A DNA stretch of 64,000 bases from Gnetum montanum (taxonomy: Eukaryota; Streptophyta; Gnetopsida; Gnetales; Gnetaceae): positions 308,977 to 372,976 of the forward strand of contig MNCI01026623.1 in NCBI GenBank assembly GCA_015680685.1. Direction: 5' to 3'. The notes under the pieces were generated by a model. That model was not told the DNA's origin. It made no database searches and saw nothing but the letters and a program-made list of their open reading frames with translations. The translations under genes and the position numbers were made by a program. Within the stretch, counting starts at the first letter, position 1, and the number at the start of each line of letters is the position of its first letter. Of this stretch, positions 9,609-19,957 are shown one piece after another.

Positions 9609-10316
9609 TTATTGCATTTCCGCTATTGCCGCTATAGTTGTTTTAGCCTTTTCTTTATCTTTCTTACTGTGTTGATTTTTTAAGGCTAAATAGGCAGGAT
9701 CGTGGCTATTTTGAGCCGCCTCCTTTATATTTTTAATTTGTACAAAGGCTTGGTTAAGGTTACGTGCATTGAGGTAATATAACTTAGATTTGGAAAAGTC
9801 ATTAACAACCCCCTTTAGAATGGTGAGCAGATATGTCTGGGGGATCAGCTCATGTAGCACATTGAGAGCAGCACTCCACCTCTGGATGAATTTTTGTACA
9901 GGTTCCAGAGGTGCTTGTTTAACTTGTATAAGGCTATCAAGTGTCGCTTCAAGTTTCAAGTTATACTTGAATCTAGTCACGAATTGATGTAACAACTCTT
10001 CCAAGGAAAATATGGAATCCCTCAGCAAGGCCCGGTACCAATCAAGTGCTCTCCCTACAAGGGACATAGGGAACACTCGCAAAATGGCATGGGGCCATGC
10101 CTGGAGCAATGCGCATTCTAATCTAAACGTTATTAGGTGAGCATTGGGGTCCATCTCCCCATTATATTTGGTTAGTGTTGGTAATGCTACACCTCTGGGC
10201 AAGGTTAGGGATGGAACGGAAGGGCTGATGGGGTCATCCTGGTAAAAGTCCACTACCTTCAACTCTCCGTCAGCAGCTATTTTGAGGTGCTTGACCTCGT
10301 TAGTTAATTCCTGCAT
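9609..10316 (-). CDS. gag: Gag capsid domain of element A
   Basis: The 235-residue frame contains the plant Ty3/gypsy gag (capsid) core: LPTLTKYNGEMDPNAHLITF, then FPMSLVGRALDWYRALLRDS, LEELLHQFVTRFKYNL and VQKFIQRWSAALN. The residues WYRALP and F...RFKYN are shared by the copies in B, D, E1 and F. It would form the shell of the retrotransposon particle. It is separated from the knuckle region by a break around 9405-9608. Flanks on both sides are other gag segments on the same strand. Confidence 0.85.
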   Translation of the reverse strand: MQELTNEVKHLKIAADGELKVVDFYQDDPISPSVPSLTLPRGVALPTLTKYNGEMDPNAHLITFRLECALLQAWPHAILRVFPMSLVGRALDWYRALLRDSIFSLEELLHQFVTRFKYNLKLEATLDSLIQVKQAPLEPVQKFIQRWSAALNVLHELIPQTYLLTILKGVVNDFSKSKLYYLNARNLNQAFVQIKNIKEAAQNSHDPAYLALKNQHSKKDKEKAKTTIAAIAEMQ

Positions 10317-10365
10317 TAGTTTCTTAGCATCTGCCTAGTCTTGAGCGCTAGGCAAGGTGGCCACT

Positions 10366-10763
10366 CTAGGATGTGGTATATTGTACAGATTGGATTGTTG
10401 GATAGTAGGTTAGAAGGCTGAAAGCTGTGCAGTTGGCGGTTGTACTTGTGGCATGTTTATAGCTGGTGGCACTAGGGATGACACATTGTAAGCGAGAGGT
10501 TTTTGTTGTTGTGGTTGCAGCTGTACTTGGGGAATGTTGGCCGGTGGCATTGTGTGAGGTGGCATGTTGTAGTGAGGGGGTTGATGTGATTGAACATCCA
10601 TCACTGACCATTGTTCGGCCATGTTTTGTGAAGGAACCCCTTGTTGGGCTACAGCGGTGGAGGGGGCTCCGTGCATTTGGATGTGGGGGATATAATGAGC
10701 AGACGTAGATGTCGGTATCACATGTGGCATCCCGATCACGAGGGGCGGGAAGGTTGCTCCCAT
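10366..10763 (-). pseudogene. gag: Gln/Pro-rich linker between gag N-terminus and capsid (A)
   Basis: The minus frame 10763-10410 encodes low-complexity sequence rich in methionine, proline, glutamine and histidine (for example VQSHQPPHYNMPPHTMPPAN). The equivalent segment in D, E1 and F is also proline/threonine-rich. A frame break separates it from the capsid domain. Confidence 0.5.
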
Positions 10764-10904
10764 GTTATTGTGGTGGGGTGGTACTTGCGAGGATGGACCT
10801 ACGGTTGCAGAGGGGATGATAGCGAGAGGGAGTGTACTAAATTACGAGTCGGTTATAGGAGGAGCATGAACCAGCGTGGATGTTTCTGGCGGAGGCATTT
10901 GTGC

Positions 10905-11306
10905 CTAGGTGAATCTGAGGGGTTGGAGGGACATGATTTCCCCTATGCCTGGATGAAACATGGGATTGATATGGGTTTTTGGACTATGGGTGTGATACAA
11001 GTCTTCATGCTCAGATTGAGCAGCGAACTCATCTTCCTCTTCCGGTTGAGGATCTACTATGGGTTGATCCCGGGATTGACTCCTTTGCAGGAGGAGTTGT
11101 GTGATGAGCTCAGAGTAAGGCTCTCGGACAGGGATGCCATCGTATGGAGAAGGAATGAACTCTTGTCCTCCCCTATAGAAGAGTTCATACTGCCTCTTGA
11201 CTTCTATTTCGGTTCGATCCACGACTAGGCTGGCTTGTATTTTCATGCATATGAAGTTATATTGGTCTTGGGTTATGATGTTTGATGATGGGTTCCTCCC
11301 TTGCAA
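10905..11306 (-). CDS. gag: Gag N-terminal domain of element A
   Basis: The frame contains QDQYNFICMKIQASLVVD and YELFYRGGQEFIPSP. These match E1 (RYNFLYAKVQENLSLD, YCDGKEFVLTP), D (QYKFLCAKVQENLPLD, YYNGKEFIPTP) and B (QYNYICVKIQANLPLD). This block is therefore a conserved N-terminal module of gag in the whole superfamily. I do not know a named domain for it. A further start upstream is possible, because the E1 and F proteins begin about 50 residues earlier. Confidence 0.65.
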   Translation of the reverse strand: MQGRNPSSNIITQDQYNFICMKIQASLVVDRTEIEVKRQYELFYRGGQEFIPSPYDGIPVREPYSELITQLLLQRSQSRDQPIVDPQPEEEDEFAAQSEHEDLYHTHSPKTHINPMFHPGIGEIMSLQPLRFT

Positions 11307-11469
11307 CCTAAGGGATCAGCGAGGCCCTGCTGTGGGTTGTACTGCAGGCTGTTGGACCATGGGCTGTTGGATAGCCATGGTGCCTACAATGTCGGTGACT
11401 TGGGTGGTTGTAGCGGTGGTGCTTGTGGTGTTCATGATGACCTGTGGAGGATATGAAATGGTATAGGGA

Positions 11470-12033
11470 TGTGAAATTAGTGTACCGAGTGCAACGTAAA
11501 CCTACGTGGTAATGTACAATGTATACACTTCAACGTTCGGCGTATAACAACAGCGTATAGGTATGGAGTGTATAGGGTCAGCGTAGAGGATTCTACGACA
11601 TAAAGAGTACAACATATACACTGAGCAACAGATACAGCGTAAACGTGTGGCATAAACAGGGTTACAGCGTACAGAGTGTAGCATATATGGACAACAGTGT
11701 AAATGAATTTACAGCGTAGGATGTTCAGTGTAAACTTAGTGGTGGCGTATACAGCATGGACGGAGTCTTATGTGCAGCGTAGACAAAGTCTACAGTGTAA
11801 ATCGTACAGCGTATATGTGGTAGCGTAAATGCTAGAGATTTTATAGAGGATGAGTTTTAAACAGGGCAGCATAGACATTGAATAGCGTAGACGCAGGATA
11901 GTTTTCAAGTAAGATTTTCAATAGCATAGTGTAAATGCTAGGAGGTTTTTAGAAAGGAAACAGCGTATGGTCGACAGTGTAAACGCCCAACAACGTAAAC
12001 GCTGGGAAGCTTGTAGGTAAGGTTTTAGGGAGA
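11470..12033 (-). repeat. Leader of element A, array of GCGTA words
   Basis: No reading frame is supported. Dozens of GCGTAAAC, GCGTAGAC and GCGTATAC words occur at irregular 15-35 bp spacing between the primer site and gag. In coding orientation these read GTTTACGC and GTCTACGC. Confidence 0.6.
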
Positions 12034-12052
12034 GGCCCTCCTTCTAGCACCA
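12034..12052 (-). other. Primer binding site of element A (tRNA-Asn-like)
   Basis: On the minus strand this reads TGGTGCTAGAAGGAGGGCC, five bases inside the LTR boundary. From memory, the plant tRNA-Asn 3' end is CCTCCTTCTAGCGCCA, whose complement TGGCGCTAGAAGGAGG matches at all but one position over 16. The same site lies next to the 5' LTRs of B, D, E1 (weaker) and F. Confidence 0.7.
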
Positions 12053-12057
12053 ATTTC

Positions 12058-13294
12058 TGTACTGTCCAAAATCGTCGGTCTCTGGTTGGAAGGAAATAGA
12101 GACCGTGAGATCACCGGACATGCATAGAAGACCCTACCTTTGCCTGAGGGTGAGCTGGAATGAATGAAGGAAAAGTACCTTGGGTGGTCCGCATGCGGAT
12201 CAGACAAGGATTTCACCAAACGTACATCGAAGTGCTATACGCTAGGTTATACGTAAATGGTGTAACAAGTGTAAATCAGAGCGTAAACAACGTAAATGAT
12301 GCAAACAGAGCGTAGATGTAAACAAGTGTAGATAGAATACATGCAACAATTAATGCAAACTGTAAAAAATTGTAGGAAGAAAATGTAACAATGGCATTTC
12401 AGAATGAGAGTACAATGCACTGGTCTAACACAATTGTGACTTGGACACAAGGTGGACGAAAAGCCCCGGTGAGTGCAAGAATGACTATGTGTTAGTTCAC
12501 ACTGTAGGCACAGCGTAGAGGTTGTATGCTTAGTGTACAGGGTTGTCCAGCGTATAAGGTCTCTTGCTCTAGTTCCCAGCATCTCTACTCTCTTGTGCGC
12601 TCTAGAATTTGCCAACTGACCTTGTTCTAGTGGAAAATCGGGGGTTTTATACAGGTTTTGACGTTAGAATTGGGTTGGGTGACACGTGGCTCATTGATCG
12701 GGTGCAAAAAGAGGGAAATTTACAAGTGTACAACATGTAACATCTTCTGGGTGTATACGCTGTGTCAGGCGGCTGTAGACTCTGGGCATATACGCTGGGC
12801 GTATACGCTGTGTAGGGTGGGCGTAGACTCTAGGCGTATACGCTATGGACGCTGGGCGTATACGCTGGGTGTATACGCTGATGGTGGCTAGCTTGTTTGA
12901 AATCTTGCTCTGCAGTGCTGTTTCCATGCCATCTTTGGAGATTTCATGCTGGGCGTATACATCTGTTGTATCTGCTGGGCGTACATGTGAGGCGTGTACA
13001 CCGGGCGTGTACGCTGCGCATGTACGCTAGATGTCTACGCTGAGCGTATACGCTGAGAATGTCAAGCGTATACGCTAGGCGTATACGCTGAAGATGTTGG
13101 GTGTATACGCTGGGCGTATAGGTTGTGGATGTAAACTTGAGCGTATACACTGAGAATGCATACTTAGTGAAATTAAATATCTGATCTCCGAAGTTGCCAT
13201 GTTTGATACTAGATGTAGTCATGGTCATTTGCAGGTCATAGGGACCTACTTCTTGTTGGAGAAACACTAAGCTCGAAATTTTTGTGGTGTTTCA
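12058..13294 (-). mobile_element. 5' LTR of element A
   Basis: The segment starts TGTACTGTCC on the displayed strand and ends TTTGTGGTGTTTCA, so TGAAACACC to GTACA in coding orientation. It is shorter than the LTRs of B but shares their end blocks (AAAATCGTCGGTC, ACCTTGGGTGGTC, ATCAGACAAGG). A minus-strand TATAAAA lies at 12645-12651. Directly upstream of it on that strand (12740-13150) is a dense array of the 10-bp palindrome GCGTATACGC. The 3' LTR is not in the window, so the direct repeat predicted from the right flank is GATAC. Confidence 0.8.
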
Positions 13295-14073
13295 GATACA
13301 TGTTACCAAATTTTTTAGAAAATAAATCATTAATTCTTAAATCTTTCAATTATCTTAATGCTACCTCTTTTCCTATAAATACCTAGTAATGCTAGGCCTC
13401 TTGGCGTTAATTGTACATCTTTCTCTCTTATGCTTATGCTTGTGACTATGCTTGGTAGATCTCTTGGAGGTTTTTGGATATAAATATGTTCTTTCTTGAT
13501 GAAACTTGTATTTCAATTGATCTCTTAAGGTCGATAAAATATTCTTAAATCGATAAATTTTGGTTGACAGTATAAGTTATAGATATGGTATCTTCATTAT
13601 CGATCTAACACTAATTTTTTATGTTAAACAATGATTGGTCATTTTCATGATTTCTACTTTACACATCATGTTAATCTTTCCCTTGTGGCATCTTCGTCTT
13701 TTGTTGGAGGTAGCAACAATATCTCTATGCATCACAACTTGTGTCATGATAAAGTTAAGGATCATGATATATTTTATCCATGTTTTTGAGCATAGTGTAG
13801 TGGTGATAGTGTCCAACAAAAATAATACTTTTATTTAATAAGAGATAATTATTATTTCAATCATGGATGAGTGTTCTTGATACATTAAAAGCTAGGGACA
13901 TAGTGTTTAGGCTCCTAATATTGGCTGATTGGTCATTTAAATTAACTTTAAAGCTAGACCAGTAGTCTAGGAACATTGTAGATAATATTAGTAGGGTTCA
14001 TCAAAAATTAATATATCACTAAAATTGGTCGTTTGATCATTAGGTTAAGTTAATATTTAACCTAGGGAATTGT
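13295..14073. other. AT-rich sequence between A and B, no gene seen
   Basis: A plus-strand CCTATAAATACC near 13372 looks like a TATA box, perhaps of an old LTR. Diverged copies of a segment (GGTCATTTA...AACTTTAAAGCTAGACC...TCTAGGAAC) occur at 13921-13975 and 14024-14064, and again right of B at 24160-24235. B inserted into this stretch, so 13295-14078 and 24107 onward were once joined. Confidence 0.4.
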
Positions 14074-14078
14074 AGTTA

Positions 14079-16375
14079 GTGTACCGCCCGAAATCGTCGG
14101 TCCCCGGCTGGAAGGAAAAATAGAGACCGCGAGATCGCAGGACGGGCACAAATGACCAATGCACAAAGAAAGGGTACCTTGGGTGGTCTGCACGTGGATC
14201 AGACAAGGATTTCCCCAAGCACCACCGAAGTGTTATACGCTGGGTTATATGTAAACTGTGTAACGGGCGTAAAACGGAGCGGACGGTGAAAACAGGGCAT
14301 AAACAAAGTGTGGACAGCGTAATAGTATAAACGAGGCATATACGGCGTAAATAGTATGAACAGGGCGTAGCCAGCGTAAACAGAGCGTAAAGCGTAAATA
14401 GGGTTTAAACAGGGCGTAAAGCGTAAACAACGCAAACAGAGCGTAGACAGCGTAAACAGAGCGTAAACAGCGTAAAGCATAAACAGGGCTTAGATAGCGT
14501 AGTGTAAGTGTAGTGTAAACAGCGTAAAAAAATTTGAACAGCGTAGACAAATGTAAACAGCGTAAACAATGTGAGCATAAACAGAATGTAAACTGTAACA
14601 ATGACGCTATAAGAAAACAGTTTTCGGGGTACCGGTCTTAACGCAGTTGTGCGTGTACACAAGGCAGACGTAAAGCCCCGGTGGGTGCAGGGAGGCAGCT
14701 GGTTCGCACGGTAGGTGGAGCGTAGGGACTATGCTTAGCATATAGGACATACAGCATGTGAAGGTTTCAAGCTCTCCTTTTACAGCGTAATTGCTCTGGG
14801 TTTGCTCTGGTAAATTTTTGCCGACCTTGAATACGCGGAAAACTGGGCTTTTTATAGGGGGGGTTTACCGGGAAAATCAGTTTGGGAGACACGTGGAGTG
14901 TCGACCGGGTGCGTACAATTTAGAAATATGGTATACGCTGGGCGTATACGTTACATCAGGCCGACATATACGCTGGGCGTATACGCTGGACTTGCTGGGC
15001 GTGTGAACTTGGGTGGACGTTGAGCGTATACGCTGGGGCGTATACGCTGATGGATGTTGGCGTCTACGCTGGGGCGTATACGCTGATGGATGCTGGCGTA
15101 TACGCTGGGCGTATACTCTTGATGAGCTGAGCGTATATGTTCGGCCTATACGCTGGGCGTATACGCTGTGGATGCCGAGCGTAGAGGATGCCAGTGTAAG
15201 CGTATAGCATGCCAGCGTAAGCCAAAAATGTGCCCAGCGTATACACATGAAAATGCTTCATTTCAAGGTCAAAAATTGATTTTTGGGTGCCCAAGAGCTA
15301 CTGGGAACCCTGGGGAAGGTCCTGGGGGGTCTAGACGCTCGATTCTGGCACGTTTTGACTCATTTCTGGGGCCTGAAAGTCTCTCTACGCTGGGCCTTAC
15401 GCCGGGCGTATACGCTGGGCGTAGAGGAATGAATGACCATCATTTGGAGCCCGAAATTTGATTTTCAAGTGCCTGAGACCTGATGGAGACCTTGGGGAAG
15501 GTCCTGGGGGGTCTAGAAACTTGATTCTAGCATGTTTTGATGCATTTTTGGGGCCCGAAAGTCTCTCTACGCTGGGCCTTACGCCGGGCGTATACGCTGG
15601 GCGTAGAGGAATGAATGACCATCATTTGGAGCCCAAAATTGGATTTTAAAGTGCTTGGACCTACTAGGGACCTTGGGAAAGGTCGCGGGGGGTCCAGACG
15701 CTCAGTTTTGGCACATTTTGATGCATTTCTGGGGCCCGAAAGTCTGTCTACGTTGGTTGCACCCTGGCGTCTATGCCGGGCGTACAGGAATGGACGACCA
15801 TCATTCGGAGCCCAAAATTTGATTTTCAAGTGCCTAAGACCTACTGGGAACCTTGGAGAAGCTTCTGGGGGGTCTGGATGCTCGATTTTGGCATGTTTTA
15901 ACTCATTTCTGGGGCCCAAAAGTCTCTCTAGGCTGGGCCTTACGCTGGGCGTATACGCTGGGCGTAGAGGAATGAATGACTATCATTTGGAGCCCAAAAT
16001 TTGATTTTAAAGTGCCTAAGACCTACTAGGGACCTTGGGGAAGGTCTTGGGGGGTCCAGACACTCTACTTTAGCATTTTTTGATGAGTTTTTGAGCCCCA
16101 AAAGTTGCTGTACGCTGGGCCTTACGCTGGGCATGTGTAGGCCAGCGTACAGGATGCATACTTAGTCAAAACCGAGTATTTTGAGCTCAAGATTTGCCAA
16201 TTTTGATGCCAAATGTCATCCTAGTCTTCTGTGGGTCCCAAGTAACTTTTACTTGCTTAATTTGACTTCTTTTGATGCTATTTTGAGGCTTTCAAGCTTT
16301 GTCATGCTGAGGACCAACATGACTTAGCTTAATTTCTGTCTACAAGTGTTAGCCAAAATTTTTTGTGGTGTTTCA
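14079..16375 (-). mobile_element. 3' LTR of element B
   Basis: Starts TGTACCGCCCG and ends GGTGTTTCA on the displayed strand, and matches 21767-24101 along its length. A minus-strand TATAAAAA lies at 14849-14856. Upstream of it on that strand are GCGTATACGC palindromes (14930-15160) and a roughly 180-bp tandem repeat (15290-16160). Downstream of it (14230-14620) is a GTTTACGC-rich stretch. The purine-rich tract on the minus strand, before TGAAACACC, includes AAATATGGGCCAA. Confidence 0.9.
15290..16160 (-). repeat. Five-unit tandem repeat of about 180 bp in the U3 of B
   Basis: Each unit contains GGGGCCCGAAAGTCT, TACGCTGGGCCTTACGC, the GCGTATACGC palindrome (lost in some units) and GAATGACCATCATTTGGAGC. 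Units recur near 15380, 15560, 15735, 15920 and 16100. The other LTR has the same five (near 23120, 23300, 23480, 23660 and 23830), so the array was present before this copy inserted. Confidence 0.85.
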
Positions 16376-17519
16376 TTGGCCCATATTTGTTTATGTCTGG
16401 AGGAATTGACCTGAGAGGCATCGACAAAGAAGTACAAAACACCACAAGCAAACTTGGTAGAAACATTATCCTTTGGCACTTGGCCAGATGTCATCACACT
16501 GTGTTCAAAAGTACCTGGGATTGGGAAATGAAGCTTGTAATTGGATTGGGAGATGGAAATTACGGGGATTGGGAACTGATCAAGGGATTATGCATGGTAA
16601 AGGGAATGCTCTAGTGTGTATACGAGTCATGCTGATCCTTGTCAATAGCCATTGTTTAGCAGACTCGGAATCAAGGCATGAGATGTGCGTCCTTTGATGG
16701 AACAAGACTCTTGTTTAGTGTTTAAGAGGACTTGTTGGCCATGTGATGGTGGGTTACGTTCTCTGGAGGAATAGGACCTTTGTTTGGTTTTAAAGAAAAC
16801 TTGTTGGTGGAGAGCCAATGCTACGTAATGAGATGTCACTTGAGCTTTTGAGACATGAGTGTTTGTTTCCAAGACAACTGCCTTCCCGCCTGAGGCTTAC
16901 GGGAAGTGCCAAGGATCTTGTGGTTCATTTTGCTCTTTGCTATTTGCTCTTTTCTTTTTGTTTTTTTTTGTTTTTTTGTTTTTGTTTTTTTTGTCTCTTT
17001 GTTTTTTTGGAAAGAGCTTTCTTTCAATTTTTCCCTCATGCTCATGTGCCATATTGTGTGTTACAGTTACTTGAGAGTGCCACAACGTGTAATAGCGTGC
17101 TCCAAGTTTTGGGGTGTACTAGGTGTATCTGGGAGCTGTAACTAAGTATGAAAGGGAGTAAGAGTGTTGGGGAAATGGAGAACGTATTGGGAACTGGGAA
17201 TGTACTTTTGACCAGATTGATTAACCTGGTTGCGTGCGTCAGAGACAATGTGGCACCTTGTCACCGTGATGAAGTGTATCCATGTACGAGCACCACTGGG
17301 CGTCATCCTGCAAACATGACTTGAAGAAGACAAGAAAACCACAAGTGAATGAGTTAGCAAACACTTCAGACATGAATGTGACTGATACAAATGGAGGCCC
17401 CATGTGAAACTTAAGGCAAACAGAATTAGCAGCAATAGTGTTTTCAGAGCCGGTGTGATGAATGATGCTATAGGCATTGATGAAGAAATGTCATGAATTA
17501 CAGCCGCAGATGAATGTGC
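16376..17519 (-). other. Non-coding tail of B between repeat tract and 3' LTR
   Basis: No convincing reading frame is present; minus-strand frames are short and low in complexity. A run of T and G (about 16940-17030) would be an A/C-rich stretch in the transcript. The first 100 bases share GGCATCGACAAAGAA followed by AAACACCA with C (61541-61575), so the end before the LTR is conserved between families. Confidence 0.5.
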
Positions 17520-17995
17520 CAGAAATGATCTAGCTAGTTTATAGTCTTAGCGGACTGTCGTGGGTTAGTTTTATGTCATAACCCGTTGGACGTTGCTAGT
17601 TTATTGTCGTAGCGGACGGTACGATGCTAGTTTATAGTCATGGCGGACTATGAAGAGGCAAGCTAGTTTATAGTCTTAGCAGACTCTGGTGAATGAGTGT
17701 GACAGTTTAGTGTCATGTCAAAAAAAGCTCTATGGTGTCAGTTTATCATCATGATGCCAGGACATTCTGTGGTATCAATTTTAAGTCATGATGCCAGGAC
17801 TGTCAGGGTGGATGCATGCATGTACATTTGTACAATCCTGTAAACAAAAGCAACTGGAGAAAACAATGTTAAATAGCCACTGCAGAAAACATGAATTGAA
17901 ATGCACAAGTGAATAGAAAATAATGTGAAAAGGTGATGGTTTAAGGCCTTTTCGGGCCATGATTTAGTTTAAGGCCTTTTCGGGCCACATGCAAG
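17520..17995 (-). repeat. AGTTTA minisatellite tract of B
   Basis: About ten units at roughly 33-bp spacing, for example AGTTTATAGTCTTAGCGGAC (near 17538), TTATTGTCGTAGCGGAC and TTATAGTCATGGCGGAC. Two GGCC-type units (about 17940 and 17965) lie nearest gag. The last unit overlaps the end of the protease frame, so the protein's final residues GPKRP are encoded by the repeat. Confidence 0.85.
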
Positions 17996-18742
17996 CGTGT
18001 AAGCTAGTGCAATGCAAACTAAGGTGATGTATGCACAACAAACAAAGGTGAGGAGTGGGCGGCGGTTAGACGTGTCTTTGGCCACAGGGGAGTTTTGATT
18101 ATGTGGTTGTTTCTTATTCGGACATGGTCTAAGAGGTGCACTAATTTTCTGTGGGAGGTTTTCAGTTTTTACCCCTCGTTCAGGTGTTTTAGCTCTAGGT
18201 GTTGTGTTTGTTCTTGTGGGTGTTGCTTCAAGAGGCTCCTCTTTCAAGACCTGTGACATGTTTATGTTGTGGTCAGCTTGAAAGGGAGTGTTGTCACCAT
18301 GTATAATGACTTGTCTGCCTTCGTATGGAAGGTGGATTTCTTGATGTATCGGTGAGGCAACAGCTCGTTGTTGTGCTAGCCATGGTCTGCCAAGAATCAT
18401 GTTGAAACTGGGCATCTCTTCTATGACAGTGAACTCCGCGCTGGTGGGGAATTGTTCACCTACCACAAAGGCTAAGTTGATTGTGCCCTTGACTGTGACA
18501 CATGATCCATTGAAAGATTTTAAACACATGGTTTCTGGTGGCATGATCTCATCTGCCATGCCTAGTTTATCGATGACGGAGTATAGAACTACGTTTGTTG
18601 CTACACCATCATCAACATGCACTCTACGAATGGTACATTGCCCAACACGTACACTAATCGATAATGGAGCTGTTGTGACCTCCCCTCGTTCGGGGTTGAC
18701 TTTAACTGCATCATCACGAAAGGCTAAGTTGTTTGAACCCAA
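17969..18742 (-). CDS. pro: Aspartic protease region of element B
   Basis: A 257-residue minus-strand frame. IRRVHVDDGVATNVV carries the D-D-G active site and FNMILGRPWLAQQRAV the second conserved block. VKGTINLAFVVGEQFPT lies between them, as in A, E1 and F. A basic, proline-rich tail follows. This domain is uninterrupted. It would act in cis or in trans on gag of the same family. Its end runs into the AGTTTA repeat tract. Confidence 0.85.
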   Translation of the reverse strand: MGSNNLAFRDDAVKVNPERGEVTTAPLSISVRVGQCTIRRVHVDDGVATNVVLYSVIDKLGMADEIMPPETMCLKSFNGSCVTVKGTINLAFVVGEQFPTSAEFTVIEEMPSFNMILGRPWLAQQRAVASPIHQEIHLPYEGRQVIIHGDNTPFQADHNINMSQVLKEEPLEATPTRTNTTPRAKTPERGVKTENLPQKISAPLRPCPNKKQPHNQNSPVAKDTSNRRPLLTFVCCAYITLVCIALAYTLACGPKRP

Positions 18743-18760
18743 TCCTTGTGGTGTGTGTTG

Positions 18761-19740
18761 TTAAATCATTGCACGGATGGATTCCATGTTAGCAGGGATG
18801 TCCTCTATAACAGGAATGGATGCTAACGTTTGCGCTAAGGCTTCGCTATGAGCTGATGATGTCATGACCAAATCATACAAGCTCATAGTTGTGTTCTTTT
18901 TTTTGAGCGTTTGTTTCACCTGGGCCAATGTAGCTACAAAGTCTGTGTTGTCTATCATTGTGTTGGTTGCCTCTGTATGGGTTGAGGGCTTCGGCTTGGT
19001 TTGTTTGAGATTAGGGGCAGGGCCCCCAGCGTTTAGTTGTTGTGTACTATGTGTGGATTTTATCTTGGCTATAAGTGTTGTTTGTTGTTGGTTCATTTTC
19101 TTCTATTGCCAGTTGGTTTTCTTACCCATGTTGTTGGCAACGTTGACTCTTGAGGAAGAAGAGGTTGAGACATTGCCTACAGTTGGGCTTAGGGTAAGTG
19201 AGGGGCTATAGCGTGGTGGCACCTTTATGAAAAATGGGAGTTTAGGAGGGGTTGTTGTTATTTGACTAGCTTGTTGTGGAACTTTGATAACGAAAGGTTT
19301 CTTTGCGGTTGTCGTTGGAGAATTGTGCCAGTTTATCGTCTTAGCGGACGTCTGTGGTGGTACTTTGACCACAAAGGGTGTTTTCGGTGCTCGGGATTGC
19401 GTTGGATCTTGCCAGTTTAACGTCTTAGCGGATGTCTGTGGTGGTACTTTGACCACAAAAGGGGTCGTCGGTGCTCTAGGTGGCAACTTGATGATGTTGG
19501 GAGGCCCCTTGCTCATGGAGGTAGAGGGGATTGTTGCCTTGCTGGGAGGCACACGAATCACAAAAGGTTGCCACACAAGTTTAGGCTTACTATCTATGCC
19601 AATGGAGTTTATGACATAGGGGGCATCGTCTGTGCTTGGTTGATTCAGGGTGTTGATGTTCAGTTGGCCCCGTTCTATCATTCCTTGTAGATCATCCTTT
19701 AACGCACGACAGGTGTTGGTATTGTGACCAGACATTTGGT
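18761..19740 (-). pseudogene. gag: Gag linker of B: intact zinc knuckle and repeated PFVVKVPP motif
   Basis: The frame 19735-19103 and the sequence just before it carry the knuckle CHYHQMSGHNTNTC, a full CX2HX4HX4C pattern. Five copies of P-F-[VF]-[VI]-[RK]-VP follow, two of them inside a longer repeat (PPQTSAKTxNW). The DNA of those two repeats contains the AGTTTA/GTCTTAGCGGA unit seen in the non-coding tracts. A stop near 19103 and a restart at 19096 break the frame. The segment 19096-18761 ends in a region (LYDLVMTSSAHSEAL) shared with A. Confidence 0.65.
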
Positions 19741-19957
19741 GGTAATGACAGAATTGGTCTAACTTGAAATGTCGTGGAACCGGGGGCTCGTTTGGTGCTG
19801 CTAAGGTGGGGTTCCTCAGTAGTTCACAGTACCTATCATGTCGACGGCGAGCATTCTCCGCTACGTGTTTGTATTGGATTTGCCCAGTTCTAAGGAGTTG
19901 CTCTAGGAGTTCTAAAGGTCGTGCAGGTAGAGGTATGTACTTAGAGTGATCTTTGCG

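Noticed and set aside
10641-11228. Long plus-strand frame of 195 codons
   Set aside because: It is the opposite strand of the gag N-terminus and linker of element A and has no recognisable motif.
13361-13620. TATA box and transcript-like region as a host promoter
   Set aside because: No coding sequence follows; more likely an old LTR remnant in AT-rich DNA.
14930-15240. Regular GCGTATACGC spacing as a CRISPR-like array
   Set aside because: Spacers are not unique, the context is an LTR of a plant retrotransposon and no cas gene exists.
16940-17030. T-rich run as a retroposon poly(A) tail
   Set aside because: It lies inside the tail of B with no adjacent SINE, LINE or processed gene and no target repeats of its own.
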